Below, piece after piece: positions 1 through 8,489 of a stretch of DNA of 64,000 nt. The stretch is from MGIIb-P sp963934015 (GTDB lineage Archaea; Thermoplasmatota; Poseidoniia; Poseidoniales; Thalassarchaeaceae): contig CAWVWT010000003.1 of the NCBI GenBank assembly GCA_963934015.1, forward strand, positions 35,264-99,263. The letters are read 5' to 3'. How positions within the stretch are numbered: position 1 is the stretch's first letter; each line of letters begins with the position of its first letter. Both the position numbers and the translations under genes were made by a program. Below the pieces are notes generated by a model, which was given only the letters and a program-made list of their open reading frames with translations, was not told the origin of the DNA and made no database searches.

Positions 1-52
1 TCTTAAGCACAATCGGGGGATAACCAACGTAGAATCCGATTGTCAAACCCAT
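1..52 (-). CDS. possible 5' fragment of a gene leaving the left edge
   Basis: An ATG on the minus strand at 52-50 opens a frame of 17 complete codons with no stop before the window edge (begins MGLTIGFYVGYPRLC). It starts 2 nt after the TGA of the MobA-like gene, a spacing typical of translational coupling here. The fragment is too short to identify; the call rests on frame and spacing only. Confidence 0.35.
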   Translation of the reverse strand, partial: MGLTIGFYVGYPPIVLK

Positions 53-54
53 TC

Positions 55-618
55 TCAAATTGCGAGGTCCCTAAAGACCTCGATGTCTGCGGGGGTATCA
101 AGATTCAAATGAAGGTGTAAATCATCCACTTCAAATCGCTCGGGTTGACATAATTCCCGTAGCGGTGTATCTGGTGTTGCGGCCCGAATTCGTGCAATAT
201 CATCTGGCATGAGCAATAGCGGGTGTCCGCCACGCCCATCCTTTGATGGACAAGCACAGGCATCCTTCTGTAGCAACATTTGCAGTGTGTTATCGGAAAA
301 CCCAGGACGGTCAACTGGTACTACAAGAAGTCGAAATGCGCGCGTGCCCCCTTTCGTATCGAGAATTTGCTTAAGGCCACACTGTAACGAACCGGTTCGC
401 CCCGCATCTGGATTGGGATTGATGACCACTGTTCGAGTTGACAATGCAAGTACAATATCAACACTAATTTCGGCCCTTGTGACGATAACCGGTTCCAATC
501 CCACCGCCTCCAATCGTTCGATCAAGTGCTGGATGAGTGGTCGTCCGCCAATTTCTACGAGAGCTTTGGGTTGACCCAACCTAGCACTGGCCCCTGCGGC
601 CAGAACAATGCATCTCAC
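55..618 (-). CDS. MobA/MocA-like nucleotidyltransferase
   Basis: Protein of 187 aa with the GT-A nucleotidyltransferase fold of the MobA/MocA family. Residues 3-25 carry the LAAGxSxRxGxPK nucleotide-binding loop (LAAGASARLGQPKAL), and VVPVDRP near residue 100 sits where the family has its metal-binding Asp. Known members attach CMP or GMP to molybdopterin; others act on sugar phosphates. The length fits MocA-like single-domain enzymes. Moco-type proteins (MoeB-like at 6.3 kb, MogA-like at 18.5 kb) occur elsewhere in the window, which makes a cofactor role plausible but unproven. Lies 9 bp downstream of the acyl-CoA dehydrogenase gene. The substrate cannot be told from sequence. Confidence 0.75.
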   Translation of the reverse strand: MRCIVLAAGASARLGQPKALVEIGGRPLIQHLIERLEAVGLEPVIVTRAEISVDIVLALSTRTVVINPNPDAGRTGSLQCGLKQILDTKGGTRAFRLLVVPVDRPGFSDNTLQMLLQKDACACPSKDGRGGHPLLLMPDDIARIRAATPDTPLRELCQPERFEVDDLHLHLNLDTPADIEVFRDLAI

Positions 619-627
619 AGTTTCACC

Positions 628-1776
628 TCAGAGATTGCGAGTTATTTCTCGACCGATGATCATTTGCTGAACTTGGGAAGAGCCTTCAAAAATTTGCATG
701 ACCTTAGCAGCCCGCATCAAACGTGCTACTGGGTATTCCTCTGAGTACCCATAACCGCCGAAGATTTGCACCGCATCTGTGGTAACCTCCATGGCCGTAT
801 CCGCTGAGAATCGCTTAGCGTGCGCTGCACTTTCGGTATTGCGAATGCCATTATCTGATTCCCAAGCCGTCTTCCAAGTCAATGCACGACTGGCTTCAAT
901 CTTGGTTTTCATATCGGCGAGCATGAATTGAATGGCTTGGTGCTGATGTAATTTCTTGCCAAATGTTTCCCGCTCATCTGCATATTGCAGTGCGTGCTCA
1001 AATGCGGCGCGACTGATTCCTGTCGCATGAGCGGCAATATTCGGGCGACTGAGGTCAAATGCAGTCATCGCATTGAACCAACCCTTGCCTTCAACACCTC
1101 CGACCAAATTGGCTGCAGGCACATGAACATCTTCGAAGTTGATTGAACGGGTGTCGCTGGCACGCTGTCCCATGTTTGTCTCTTTCTTGCCCAATGAAAG
1201 ACCATCTGAACCGGCTTCAACAATGAACGCACTCATGCCCTTGTAACCAGCTGACTTGTCTGTGTAAGCCAGCACAAAGAACCAATCCGCCTTTCCAGCA
1301 CCTGTAATCCACATTTTCGAGCCGTTGAGAATGTAAGCATCCCCATCCTTGACTGCAGTGGTTTGGATGCTTGCAACATCACTTCCTGCACCAGGTTCAG
1401 TGACGGCGTATGCTGCAATCCGGGGCGCTTCGGTCAGCCGACCTAGATACTTCACCTTCTGTTCTTCAGTACCACCAGTGATGATCGGAGCGGCTGTGAG
1501 TCCATTGCTATAGGCTGATGTAGCGAAGCCCGGGTCGCCCCAAGCAAATTCTTCTTGGACGATGACTTCATCCATGGTCCCCATCCCCATTCCACCGTAG
1601 GCTTCAGGGATGTGGAGATTCATCAGACCCAATTCATGTGCAGTCTCAATCGCTTTCAGTGGGAATTCACTATTTTCATCCCAATGCTTCGCCATCGGTC
1701 GAACGTTTTCGGCTGCAAACTCACGAGCAAGCTCCTGCAACATCTGTTGCTCTTCGGATAGTGTGAAGTCGACCAT
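628..1776 (-). CDS. acyl-CoA dehydrogenase
   Basis: A 382-aa flavoprotein matching the full-length acyl-CoA dehydrogenase family. It oxidises an acyl-CoA to the trans-2-enoyl-CoA and passes electrons to electron transfer flavoprotein. Visible landmarks: the N-terminal helical domain (LSEEQQMLQELAREFA), the FAD-binding segment AVTEPGAGSD near residue 125, and the C-terminal IFEGSSQVQQ, whose Glu aligns with the catalytic base of medium-chain and isovaleryl-type enzymes. It lies 30 bp downstream of the fused 2-oxoacid dehydrogenase E1 on the same strand, so the pair may act successively in branched-chain amino acid or short-chain acyl breakdown. Chain-length preference is not readable here. Confidence 0.93.
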   Translation of the reverse strand: MVDFTLSEEQQMLQELAREFAAENVRPMAKHWDENSEFPLKAIETAHELGLMNLHIPEAYGGMGMGTMDEVIVQEEFAWGDPGFATSAYSNGLTAAPIITGGTEEQKVKYLGRLTEAPRIAAYAVTEPGAGSDVASIQTTAVKDGDAYILNGSKMWITGAGKADWFFVLAYTDKSAGYKGMSAFIVEAGSDGLSLGKKETNMGQRASDTRSINFEDVHVPAANLVGGVEGKGWFNAMTAFDLSRPNIAAHATGISRAAFEHALQYADERETFGKKLHQHQAIQFMLADMKTKIEASRALTWKTAWESDNGIRNTESAAHAKRFSADTAMEVTTDAVQIFGGYGYSEEYPVARLMRAAKVMQIFEGSSQVQQMIIGREITRNL

Positions 1777-1806
1777 GTACCTTCCACCCGTTTCCCAGTC
1801 TTAGCC

Positions 1807-4389
1807 TTACGCACACAAATTCCGAAGATGTTCTACAACCAATTCGGCTGTTGGAATGGTGTAATCTTCAAGTGTTGGGGCGAATGGAACAGGTGTGTCA
1901 ATCGCGCCAATCACCACAGCGGGGGCCTCTAGGCTCCAGAAGCATTGTTCCTGAATTCGACTGCTGATGGTGTGTCCAAGCCCCCCTGTGTATTGGGCTT
2001 CCTGCAATACGAGCAAGCGCCCAGTTCTTGCGACACTGTCTACACAGGTTTCAGAATCGAATGGCGCGAGGGTCCGTAGATCTATTACTTCGATTTCCTT
2101 TCCTTCGTTCGCAAGTGTTGAAGCCGCTTTCAGGGCAACATGCACCATGGCGCCCCACGTTACGATTGTAGCATTACTTCCACCGCGAACAATGTTGGCC
2201 TTACCAATTTTGTAAGTACCTCCTGACTCTATTTTTTTAGCAACACCATCGGTATCGACTTGCATGTGGATCCGGTCTCCCCATCCAGTCATACCACCAC
2301 GCAATCCATACATGCCTAGGTGTTCAAGGAAAACCACCGGGTCAGGTAATGCAGCCGCTTCGACCAAGAGGTCGTAAGCATCCTGTGGGTTGGATGGGAA
2401 GACGATTACCAGGCCTGGGTCATTCATGAACCATGATTCAATCATGTTGGCATGAAATGGGCCACTCCGTGTTTTTGCACCGAGTGGAATTCGAACAACC
2501 ATCGGCACATCGGCTCCCCATCTCCATCGAAGTTGTGCTGCGTTGTTGATCAGTGCGTTCATTGCGAGGGCTGCAAACCCTCCGAACTGAATTTCTGCCA
2601 CAGGTCGCATACCCCCGAGCGCCGCTCCTGTTGCAGCGTGGATAATCACAGCTTCAGAGAGGGGCATATCCAGCAACAAATCTGAGTGCCCCTGATTCTT
2701 GAGTGGAACATTCATTCCGAATGCACCGGATATTTCCATATCTTCGCCCATGAACACGGTCGATGCACCATATCTCTCGGCAATAGCAACCATCGCATTT
2801 TGAATGGCTCGTGAATATGACCAGGCATTCGCTTCATCTGAGAATTCAAGGGTCAATTGACCTGCTTCTACTGGTGAATCATTTACCTTGGCAGGAGTGG
2901 ATAGGCGGTCTAGTTGCATACGATGTGAATCTGCATCGTGAAGGCTGGTGACCCCATGGCGAACACTGTCACCTTTTGGCCAAGGCATATCCTCCATCGC
3001 AGCTCTACCTGCATCGACATAGGCTCTCTCTTCCTCTTCCATTTGTATTAGGGTCGATTCCTCAATACCCATCTTACGTAATACTGCGCGATGGTTTGGA
3101 AGTGGGTCCTTTGCTTCCCAATACGCCAGTAAATCCTTGTCGACATATCCTGAAGGCGTTCCACTTGGTGCCCCTAAGTAGAGATCGTCGTGGTGGTGTG
3201 CGTGTCCACAACCACGCATGGTTTCAACGTGAATCAATACGGGCCCGCCACCACCCAAAGCAAATTCTCGAGCCACGGCTACACTGGAATGGAAGTGGAG
3301 TGGGTCTGCACCATCGATGGTCCATGCAGGCATACCCATGGCCACACCTTTGTCACCCCAAGTTTCGACCGCAGATTGTCCAACGACAAATGTGTCTAAT
3401 GCAATTTGGTTGTTTTGAATCATGAATGCAATCGGCAACCCTCTAGCTCCTGCAAAGTTCATTGCTTCCCAAAATTCCCCCGAGGATGAACACCCTTCAC
3501 CAACGGGTGCTAATTGAAATCGGTCTATTCCCAATCGTTGACTAGCAAGTGCAATACCAGTGGTTGTCGCACTGGCAATCGGTAGTGGCGCAGTCGGTGG
3601 CAATACGCCTAGAGAAAGGTCGCCGATGTGTAGGTCTCGCCCCCCCGCCCCTTCTCGTCCGCCATTCATCAGAGAGTTTGCTTTACCAACTTGGGTAGCG
3701 AATAAATCAGTCGGGGTTTGTCCCATCGCCATGGCCAACCCAATATCACGAATCATCGGTGCAACGATATCCCCTGTATGTTGCAATCCCGCGGGTTGAT
3801 CCTTGGCCAAATTCAGAGCTGTGGCGCAGGCGACAATGCCTTCTTGCCAGGTCGAGCGAAACCCCTTGCCGCCAAAACGGCTCCCCTCGGGTGTTTCGAC
3901 CCCTGTCATGAAGATGTCTTTGAGATGTTCATCGAGTATTCGCGTTCGAGTCATCCAGCGCTGCCATTCAAAGCGCTGGTCTAGGGTCACAGTCGCTGCA
4001 TGGGCTACCCTGCGTAAACACAGGCGCACATCTAGAATGAAGCGTTGGGTTCGCCTGGACAAGTGCAGTAAACCACCGCGACGAGGAATGACTTCAGTGG
4101 TCATGATTCCAGCTTCTTCAGCACGACTCGAAAGATTCTCAGACAGTTTCTGGACAAATGTTTCACTGAACAAATGAAAATTAGGTCCATCGAGTGCTTC
4201 CATTGAATATTCCTCACTGGCTTCATCGAACAACCAGCCTACTAGACGTAGATGTCCATCATGGCGCTCGGCGATAAATCTGATTATTTCATCCTTCAGG
4301 TCACCGATTGAAACATCAGAAGAGAAATCCAAATGGCTTCGCGGTTTCCAATCGGAACCCCATATATTCGGCAGTTCAGATTGTGTCAT
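1807..4389 (-). CDS. fused 2-oxoacid dehydrogenase E1 (alpha-beta), thiamine diphosphate dependent
   Basis: One 860-aa chain joins the E1 alpha and beta subunits that are often separate. The alpha-like half (about 150-480) has a thiamine-binding motif at 297 (VGEGCSSSGEFWEA) ending in IQNNQIAL; the usual GDG is GEG. The beta-like half (about 525-860) starts with YSRAIQNAMVAIAERYG and contains MGEDMEISGAFG and PLSEAVIIHAATGAALGG. About 150 N-terminal residues lie ahead of the alpha core and I do not recognise them. Such E1s decarboxylate pyruvate or branched-chain 2-oxoacids and acylate the lipoyl group of E2; no E2 or E3 is in view. The downstream acyl-CoA dehydrogenase favours a branched-chain substrate, an inference only. 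Confidence 0.88.
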   Translation of the reverse strand: MTQSELPNIWGSDWKPRSHLDFSSDVSIGDLKDEIIRFIAERHDGHLRLVGWLFDEASEEYSMEALDGPNFHLFSETFVQKLSENLSSRAEEAGIMTTEVIPRRGGLLHLSRRTQRFILDVRLCLRRVAHAATVTLDQRFEWQRWMTRTRILDEHLKDIFMTGVETPEGSRFGGKGFRSTWQEGIVACATALNLAKDQPAGLQHTGDIVAPMIRDIGLAMAMGQTPTDLFATQVGKANSLMNGGREGAGGRDLHIGDLSLGVLPPTAPLPIASATTTGIALASQRLGIDRFQLAPVGEGCSSSGEFWEAMNFAGARGLPIAFMIQNNQIALDTFVVGQSAVETWGDKGVAMGMPAWTIDGADPLHFHSSVAVAREFALGGGGPVLIHVETMRGCGHAHHHDDLYLGAPSGTPSGYVDKDLLAYWEAKDPLPNHRAVLRKMGIEESTLIQMEEEERAYVDAGRAAMEDMPWPKGDSVRHGVTSLHDADSHRMQLDRLSTPAKVNDSPVEAGQLTLEFSDEANAWSYSRAIQNAMVAIAERYGASTVFMGEDMEISGAFGMNVPLKNQGHSDLLLDMPLSEAVIIHAATGAALGGMRPVAEIQFGGFAALAMNALINNAAQLRWRWGADVPMVVRIPLGAKTRSGPFHANMIESWFMNDPGLVIVFPSNPQDAYDLLVEAAALPDPVVFLEHLGMYGLRGGMTGWGDRIHMQVDTDGVAKKIESGGTYKIGKANIVRGGSNATIVTWGAMVHVALKAASTLANEGKEIEVIDLRTLAPFDSETCVDSVARTGRLLVLQEAQYTGGLGHTISSRIQEQCFWSLEAPAVVIGAIDTPVPFAPTLEDYTIPTAELVVEHLRNLCA

Positions 4390-4457
4390 CTTAGTACCTC
4401 CGAAACCTTCGACCGGGGTAGGGCATACAAAGGATACGGGTGCCTTCCTTCGCGCAT

Positions 4458-5246
4458 CTAAATCACTCCACCATCATCGATAACATCCCCTAGTGCACGC
4501 ATTGTGACCCGAGTTACCACCACCGTGGCAACCAATGTCGCCACCAATCCCCCGACCAACATTGCAAGCGCTCCTGACGATTCAGAGAATGTGGTGAATC
4601 CTCCATCCTGAAGCGCGAGTTGTCCAAAAGACCAGCCATAGTATGAGTAGACCACACAATAGACAATGCTTGCACTATTCGAGATTGTGAATGTTTTGAG
4701 GTTGACAGGTCCTGCTGCTAGGATGTAGTTTAACCACTCATCTGGGATGATGGGCGAAAGTCGAACCAATACTGAAATTCGCAAACTCTCATCGCCGAGT
4801 GCGGCATCAATACGCTGCAATTTCGTGTTGTTCGAAATCGCTTCAACAAGTCCATCTCGAAATAACCAGCGGCCAAAAATGAAAGCACCAAGTCCGCCGA
4901 TCATCGTGCCGACAAAGTTGACTAAAATAGCGGTGTGAAGGGGAAAAATCGCACCTGCAAAAATTTTGATTACAGGGGTTGGGACGAGTAGAGTTACTGC
5001 TATAGAAAGGCCGATTATGAAGCCAAACAATCCAAATGGGCCCGCTTCCTCAAAGATATTAATCACAAGTTCGTAATTCTTCAAAAGAAAGAATCCACAT
5101 GCAACACAAATAGAGATGAAAATCAGCCCTAGCCCCACTCTCCATCGGTGCTTTCCGAGTTGACTTTGCTTGAGATGTTTGACATAATCGCGTCGTTCAG
5201 TAAACCCTAAATCCCTTGAAGCGGATGAAATACCTACCATTTTCAT
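4458..5246 (-). CDS. VTT-domain (TVP38/TMEM64/DedA-like) membrane protein
   Basis: Protein of 262 aa with a cytoplasmic N-terminus (about 35 residues), a first membrane span around 36-55, and the VTT/SNARE-associated core: FGFIIGLSIAVTLLVPTPVIKIFAGAIFP, a Gly-rich GTMIGGLGAFIFGRW segment and the conserved LVRLSPIIPDEWLNYILA motif, followed by C-terminal spans. Family members are linked to lipid scrambling or membrane homeostasis; the cargo is unknown. Its start overlaps the stop of the receiver-domain gene by 4 bp (ATGA), so the two are probably co-translated. A second in-frame ATG at 5240 is also possible. Confidence 0.8.
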   Translation of the reverse strand: MKMVGISSASRDLGFTERRDYVKHLKQSQLGKHRWRVGLGLIFISICVACGFFLLKNYELVINIFEEAGPFGLFGFIIGLSIAVTLLVPTPVIKIFAGAIFPLHTAILVNFVGTMIGGLGAFIFGRWLFRDGLVEAISNNTKLQRIDAALGDESLRISVLVRLSPIIPDEWLNYILAAGPVNLKTFTISNSASIVYCVVYSYYGWSFGQLALQDGGFTTFSESSGALAMLVGGLVATLVATVVVTRVTMRALGDVIDDGGVI

Positions 5247-6244
5247 TCCTCTTCATCAGGGGCTTCGGGAAGCGCTTCAAGGCAATCCACAACCATTTGC
5301 TGGGCATCTTCCAATTGAGTGGAGTACATCCCCAAGTGTTCTCGAACGGGAACCCCCATGTCCCAGAAGAGATCTCGGATGATTTCGAGTGAGAGCCTGG
5401 TCATTTGCAATGAGTTCGGGTCGACAGGGACCATGCCTGTAAATTTAGTCAAAATAGCGATTTCATCGGGCGGGTCCAGCAACCGTTCCAATTGCTCATC
5501 TAACTCACTTTCGATTACCTCTGCCTGTGATTCCATGGCATCGATGAGTCTTGATCTTCGTTCGGATTTGGCGGCTGCAATGGCGGCCTCCCGCTCTTCT
5601 TCTGGTAAGCTTTCATCAATATCGATACTGACTTCTGCCCCTAGAATCAATTCATCAAACGCCATCCTGAGAAGCCGTTCCAATACATCATGCCCGATTG
5701 TGATATCCTCATCCATTCGCGAAACTAAATCATCAACAAAGGCGGTATCGATAGCCCCTTCGCCTAGTAATTCTTGCAATATTGGAAGTGACCACGAAGG
5801 GTCACCTGGTGTCACACTGACCTCAAAGAACCCACTGCCACTGCCGGTGCGGATTACTGCAGGGGGTTCTACGAAGAGTTTTTTCGAATGTTTGTCCAAC
5901 TGGACGAGCAATCTGTTCATGTCAACTGGTTTCCCCATGACTTCAGACACACCAGCTTTGGCGGCAGAAACCAAATATTCTTCACTTATATTTGTGGAAA
6001 GTATGACGATTCTACATTTGAGGTCAAATTCAGGGTCGGATGATAGGCGACTGGCTGTATCGATAGCATCACCTGTTTTCCATTCGCCATCGATGAGGAC
6101 AACATCCGGCATTGTTGCCAGTGCTGTCCCTTCACATTGGCGCAAGGTTCCAGCACGCGTTACAGAGTATTCTTCACGATCAAGGGTGCCTGCAAGGAGG
6201 TTACGGCGCCCCTCTTGTTCATCTGCTACGATAATAGATGCCAT
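5243..6244 (-). CDS. receiver-domain (CheY-like) regulator with unrecognised helical output
   Basis: Residues 1-120 form a response-regulator receiver: acidic pair DE near residue 8-9, phospho-acceptor D52 (VVLIDGEW), T84 (ILSTNIS) and K105 (VMGKPVD) are all present, so phosphorylation is plausible. The remaining 210 residues are acidic and largely helical, rich in E/D/R (for example DIDESLPEEEREAAIAAAK), with no HTH, GGDEF or kinase motif I can see. It is translationally coupled to the membrane protein downstream, and a 17-nt hairpin lies 3 nt upstream of its ATG. No histidine kinase is present in the window. Confidence 0.8.
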   Translation of the reverse strand: MASIIVADEQEGRRNLLAGTLDREEYSVTRAGTLRQCEGTALATMPDVVLIDGEWKTGDAIDTASRLSSDPEFDLKCRIVILSTNISEEYLVSAAKAGVSEVMGKPVDMNRLLVQLDKHSKKLFVEPPAVIRTGSGSGFFEVSVTPGDPSWSLPILQELLGEGAIDTAFVDDLVSRMDEDITIGHDVLERLLRMAFDELILGAEVSIDIDESLPEEEREAAIAAAKSERRSRLIDAMESQAEVIESELDEQLERLLDPPDEIAILTKFTGMVPVDPNSLQMTRLSLEIIRDLFWDMGVPVREHLGMYSTQLEDAQQMVVDCLEALPEAPDEEE

Positions 6245-6247
6245 GAG

Positions 6248-6264
6248 AACGGCCTACGGCCGTT
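6248..6264 (-). promoter_or_regulatory. start-proximal hairpin upstream of the receiver-domain gene
   Basis: Perfect inverted repeat with a 7-bp stem (AACGGCC/GGCCGTT) and a 3-nt loop, reading GTA on the gene's strand. It ends 3 nt before the ATG at 6244, where a ribosome-binding site would normally lie. It may fold in the 5' leader and modulate translation, or end the upstream moeB-like transcript. Confidence 0.5.
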
Positions 6265-6305
6265 AGTGACGACCTTTGAACATGGCCCTTCCTGAAGTGT
6301 GAATA

Positions 6306-7421
6306 TCAGTACTTTGGGATAGATGAATCAATCTCGGAATGCCAAGCATGGATGCCACCTCCAAGGTTGAAAAGTTTAGATGGGTCATGGCCTGTTTTGG
6401 AAAGTGCATAAGCAGCCATTGCCGATCGACCCCCTGTCCTGCAATACAAAACAAGGTCGCGATTTTTTGGTAAATCAGCCATCAAGATATCCTCATGTGG
6501 AATCAATAAATTGGTGTCAGGAAGGGTGACAATACTCGCTTCAATGTCATTTCGTGTGTCAATAAATAGCGGGTCCCAACCCTGTTCACGCCGTGCGCGG
6601 TATTGCGTTGGCGATATTTCAGCAAACGGCATCGCCATTGGCTTGACACCACAGAATCCATCATAATCAATCAGTTTGGTAATCGGCTCTCTTTCGATGG
6701 CTGAAAAACTCAACGTCCGCATCGTCATGTCGAGTGCGTCGTAAATCAGAAGTTTCCCGCGTAAAGTTTCACCAATGCCGATTAGAACCTTGATGGCTTC
6801 AGTTGCTTGGATGGAACCGATTACACCAGGTAGAACACCCAGTACACCTCCCTCTTCACAGGAGGGTACAGATTCGGGCGGAGGTGGGGTTGGAAACAAA
6901 TCACGGTAGGTAGGTCCGCCATCCATATTGAACACAGAAACTTGACCTTCAAATCGATAGATGCTTCCATAAACCCAAGGTATGCCAAGTAATTCACAAG
7001 CATCGTTGACCAAGTAGCGTGTGGGGATATTGTCGGTTCCATCGACTACAATATCGTGTCCCTCCAATAGTTCCAAGGCATTTTCAGATGTCAATCGAAC
7101 CGAGTAAACAGTCACTAAAATTGTTGGGTTCAAGTCACGCAGTCTTTTCATTGCTGAATTTGCTTTGGAAGTCCCTACATCATCATCATCGTGCAAAATT
7201 TGTCTCTGTAGATTGCTACGCTCGATCGTATCATCATCAATGATTGTGATATGTCCAATCCCGGCAGCAGCAAGGTAGAGGAGAGCCGGTGAACCAAGGC
7301 CCCCTGCCCCTACACAGAAGACTTTCGAAGCCTTGAGTTGAACTTGACCGGCTTCACCAATCTGGGGCAAAGTCAGATGCCGCGCGTAACGGGCCCTATC
7401 CTCGGGGGTGAGGTCCACCAT
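6306..7421 (-). CDS. ThiF/MoeB-type adenylyltransferase fused to a rhodanese domain
   Basis: Length 371 aa. Residues 1-245 are the E1-like adenylyltransferase: the start RYARHLTLPQIGEAGQ, ATP loop GAGGLGSPALLYLAAAG and DNIPTRYLVNDAC. Residues 270-371 are a rhodanese domain with active-site loop YCRTGGRS. This MoeZ/Uba4-like architecture activates a ubiquitin-like sulfur carrier (MoaD/ThiS/SAMP) by adenylation and supplies sulfur for molybdopterin, thiamine or tRNA thiolation. The Cys-X-X-Cys that starts the usual zinc site is replaced (TYRD in place of CYRC), and the second pair is reduced to a single Cys (DGFCG), so the structural zinc is probably absent. It precedes the receiver gene and follows trxB by 9 bp. 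Confidence 0.87.
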   Translation of the reverse strand: MVDLTPEDRARYARHLTLPQIGEAGQVQLKASKVFCVGAGGLGSPALLYLAAAGIGHITIIDDDTIERSNLQRQILHDDDDVGTSKANSAMKRLRDLNPTILVTVYSVRLTSENALELLEGHDIVVDGTDNIPTRYLVNDACELLGIPWVYGSIYRFEGQVSVFNMDGGPTYRDLFPTPPPPESVPSCEEGGVLGVLPGVIGSIQATEAIKVLIGIGETLRGKLLIYDALDMTMRTLSFSAIEREPITKLIDYDGFCGVKPMAMPFAEISPTQYRARREQGWDPLFIDTRNDIEASIVTLPDTNLLIPHEDILMADLPKNRDLVLYCRTGGRSAMAAYALSKTGHDPSKLFNLGGGIHAWHSEIDSSIPKY

Positions 7422-7430
7422 ACCCTTCGC

Positions 7431-8363
7431 TCAGTGAACGTTGTCTTCAATCCAACGCTCTGCATCTATCGCTGCTGCACATCCTTGCCCAGCCGCAGTA
7501 ATTGCTTGACGGTAGCGTGTATCGACAACATCGCCGGCTGCAAATACACCGGGTACATTTGTCATCGTGTGCTCGGTATGGACCAGATATCCTTCTTCAT
7601 CAGTCTCTACTTGGCCATCGAGGAATTTTGTAATCGGCTTGTGCCCAATCGCGATGAATGCACCCGTACATGCGATTTCGTGTTCACTTCCATCGCGTGG
7701 GTCTACTAGCACAGCTCCTGTGAGGCCCTTTTCATCGGACAACCATTTCTTGACTTGGCGGAAGGTTTGGATTTCGATCTTTGGATGATTTGAAGCACGG
7801 TCATACATGACCTTGGAAGCGCGGAATACGTCACGTCGATGCAACAGGGTTACCTTAGAAGCAAATCGGGTCAGGAAGGTCGCTTCTTCCATGGCGGAAT
7901 CTCCTCCTCCGATGACCAAGATTTCTTCATCGCGGAAAAATGCACCATCGCAGGTTGCGCAGGTGGATATCCCACGTCCTTTCTGGGCATCTTCGCCTTC
8001 AGCCCCCAACCAAATTGCTTCAGCACCGGTGCATATGATGATTGCATTGGCAAAGAACTCCTCACCTTCTGTCTCAACCTTGAATGGGCGTGAACTAAAA
8101 TCGACACTACCGACATTGCGATCTTGAACCTCAAGCCCAAAGCGTTCTGCTTGTGATCGTAAATCCATCATCATCTCGGGGCCACCGATTCCTTCTGGAT
8201 AACCTGGGAAATTTTCGACATCACTTGTGAGCATGAGTTGCCCACCGGACATGTATCCTGCAAACATCAGCGGGTTGAGCATTGCACGTGCTGTGTATAG
8301 GCCGGCAGTGTAGCCTGCAGGTCCTGAACCAATGATGATGACATTGCGAACATCCTCGCCCAT
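7431..8363 (-). CDS. trxB: thioredoxin reductase (NADPH, FAD)
   Basis: Low-molecular-weight thioredoxin reductase of about 310 aa. It has the FAD loop GSGPAGYTAGLYTARA, the redox-active CATCDGAFF, the NADPH loop GGGDSAMEEATFL and the C-terminal FAD motif GVFAAGDVVDTRYRQ. It passes electrons from NADPH to thioredoxin-like proteins in the cytoplasm. I chose the ATG at 8363 (MGEDVRNV), which puts the Rossmann beta-strand close to the N-terminus; an in-frame GTG at 8381 would add six residues. The gene faces a divergent fatty acid hydroxylase-family gene across about 125 bp. Confidence 0.93.
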   Translation of the reverse strand: MGEDVRNVIIIGSGPAGYTAGLYTARAMLNPLMFAGYMSGGQLMLTSDVENFPGYPEGIGGPEMMMDLRSQAERFGLEVQDRNVGSVDFSSRPFKVETEGEEFFANAIIICTGAEAIWLGAEGEDAQKGRGISTCATCDGAFFRDEEILVIGGGDSAMEEATFLTRFASKVTLLHRRDVFRASKVMYDRASNHPKIEIQTFRQVKKWLSDEKGLTGAVLVDPRDGSEHEIACTGAFIAIGHKPITKFLDGQVETDEEGYLVHTEHTMTNVPGVFAAGDVVDTRYRQAITAAGQGCAAAIDAERWIEDNVH

Positions 8364-8489
8364 AAAGTGACGGGCGCGCACGACATCTCTTCAATCTTGA
8401 CAGTGGACACCCACAACTATTTTTTCAATTTCAATAATCAGTAGGCCACACTGTTGATAAGTGGTAATACAATAATCGTTACGAATTCG

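Noticed and set aside
63..82. CGAGGTC/GACCTCG hairpin near the left edge
   Set aside because: Lies inside the coding end of the MobA-like gene with a 6-nt loop; likely a by-product of coding sequence, though it could serve as a 3' structure.
5319..6266. 315-codon plus-strand open frame opposite the receiver-domain gene
   Set aside because: Ser/Arg/Asn-rich translation of the complement; the minus-strand receiver has all signature residues and a coupled downstream gene.
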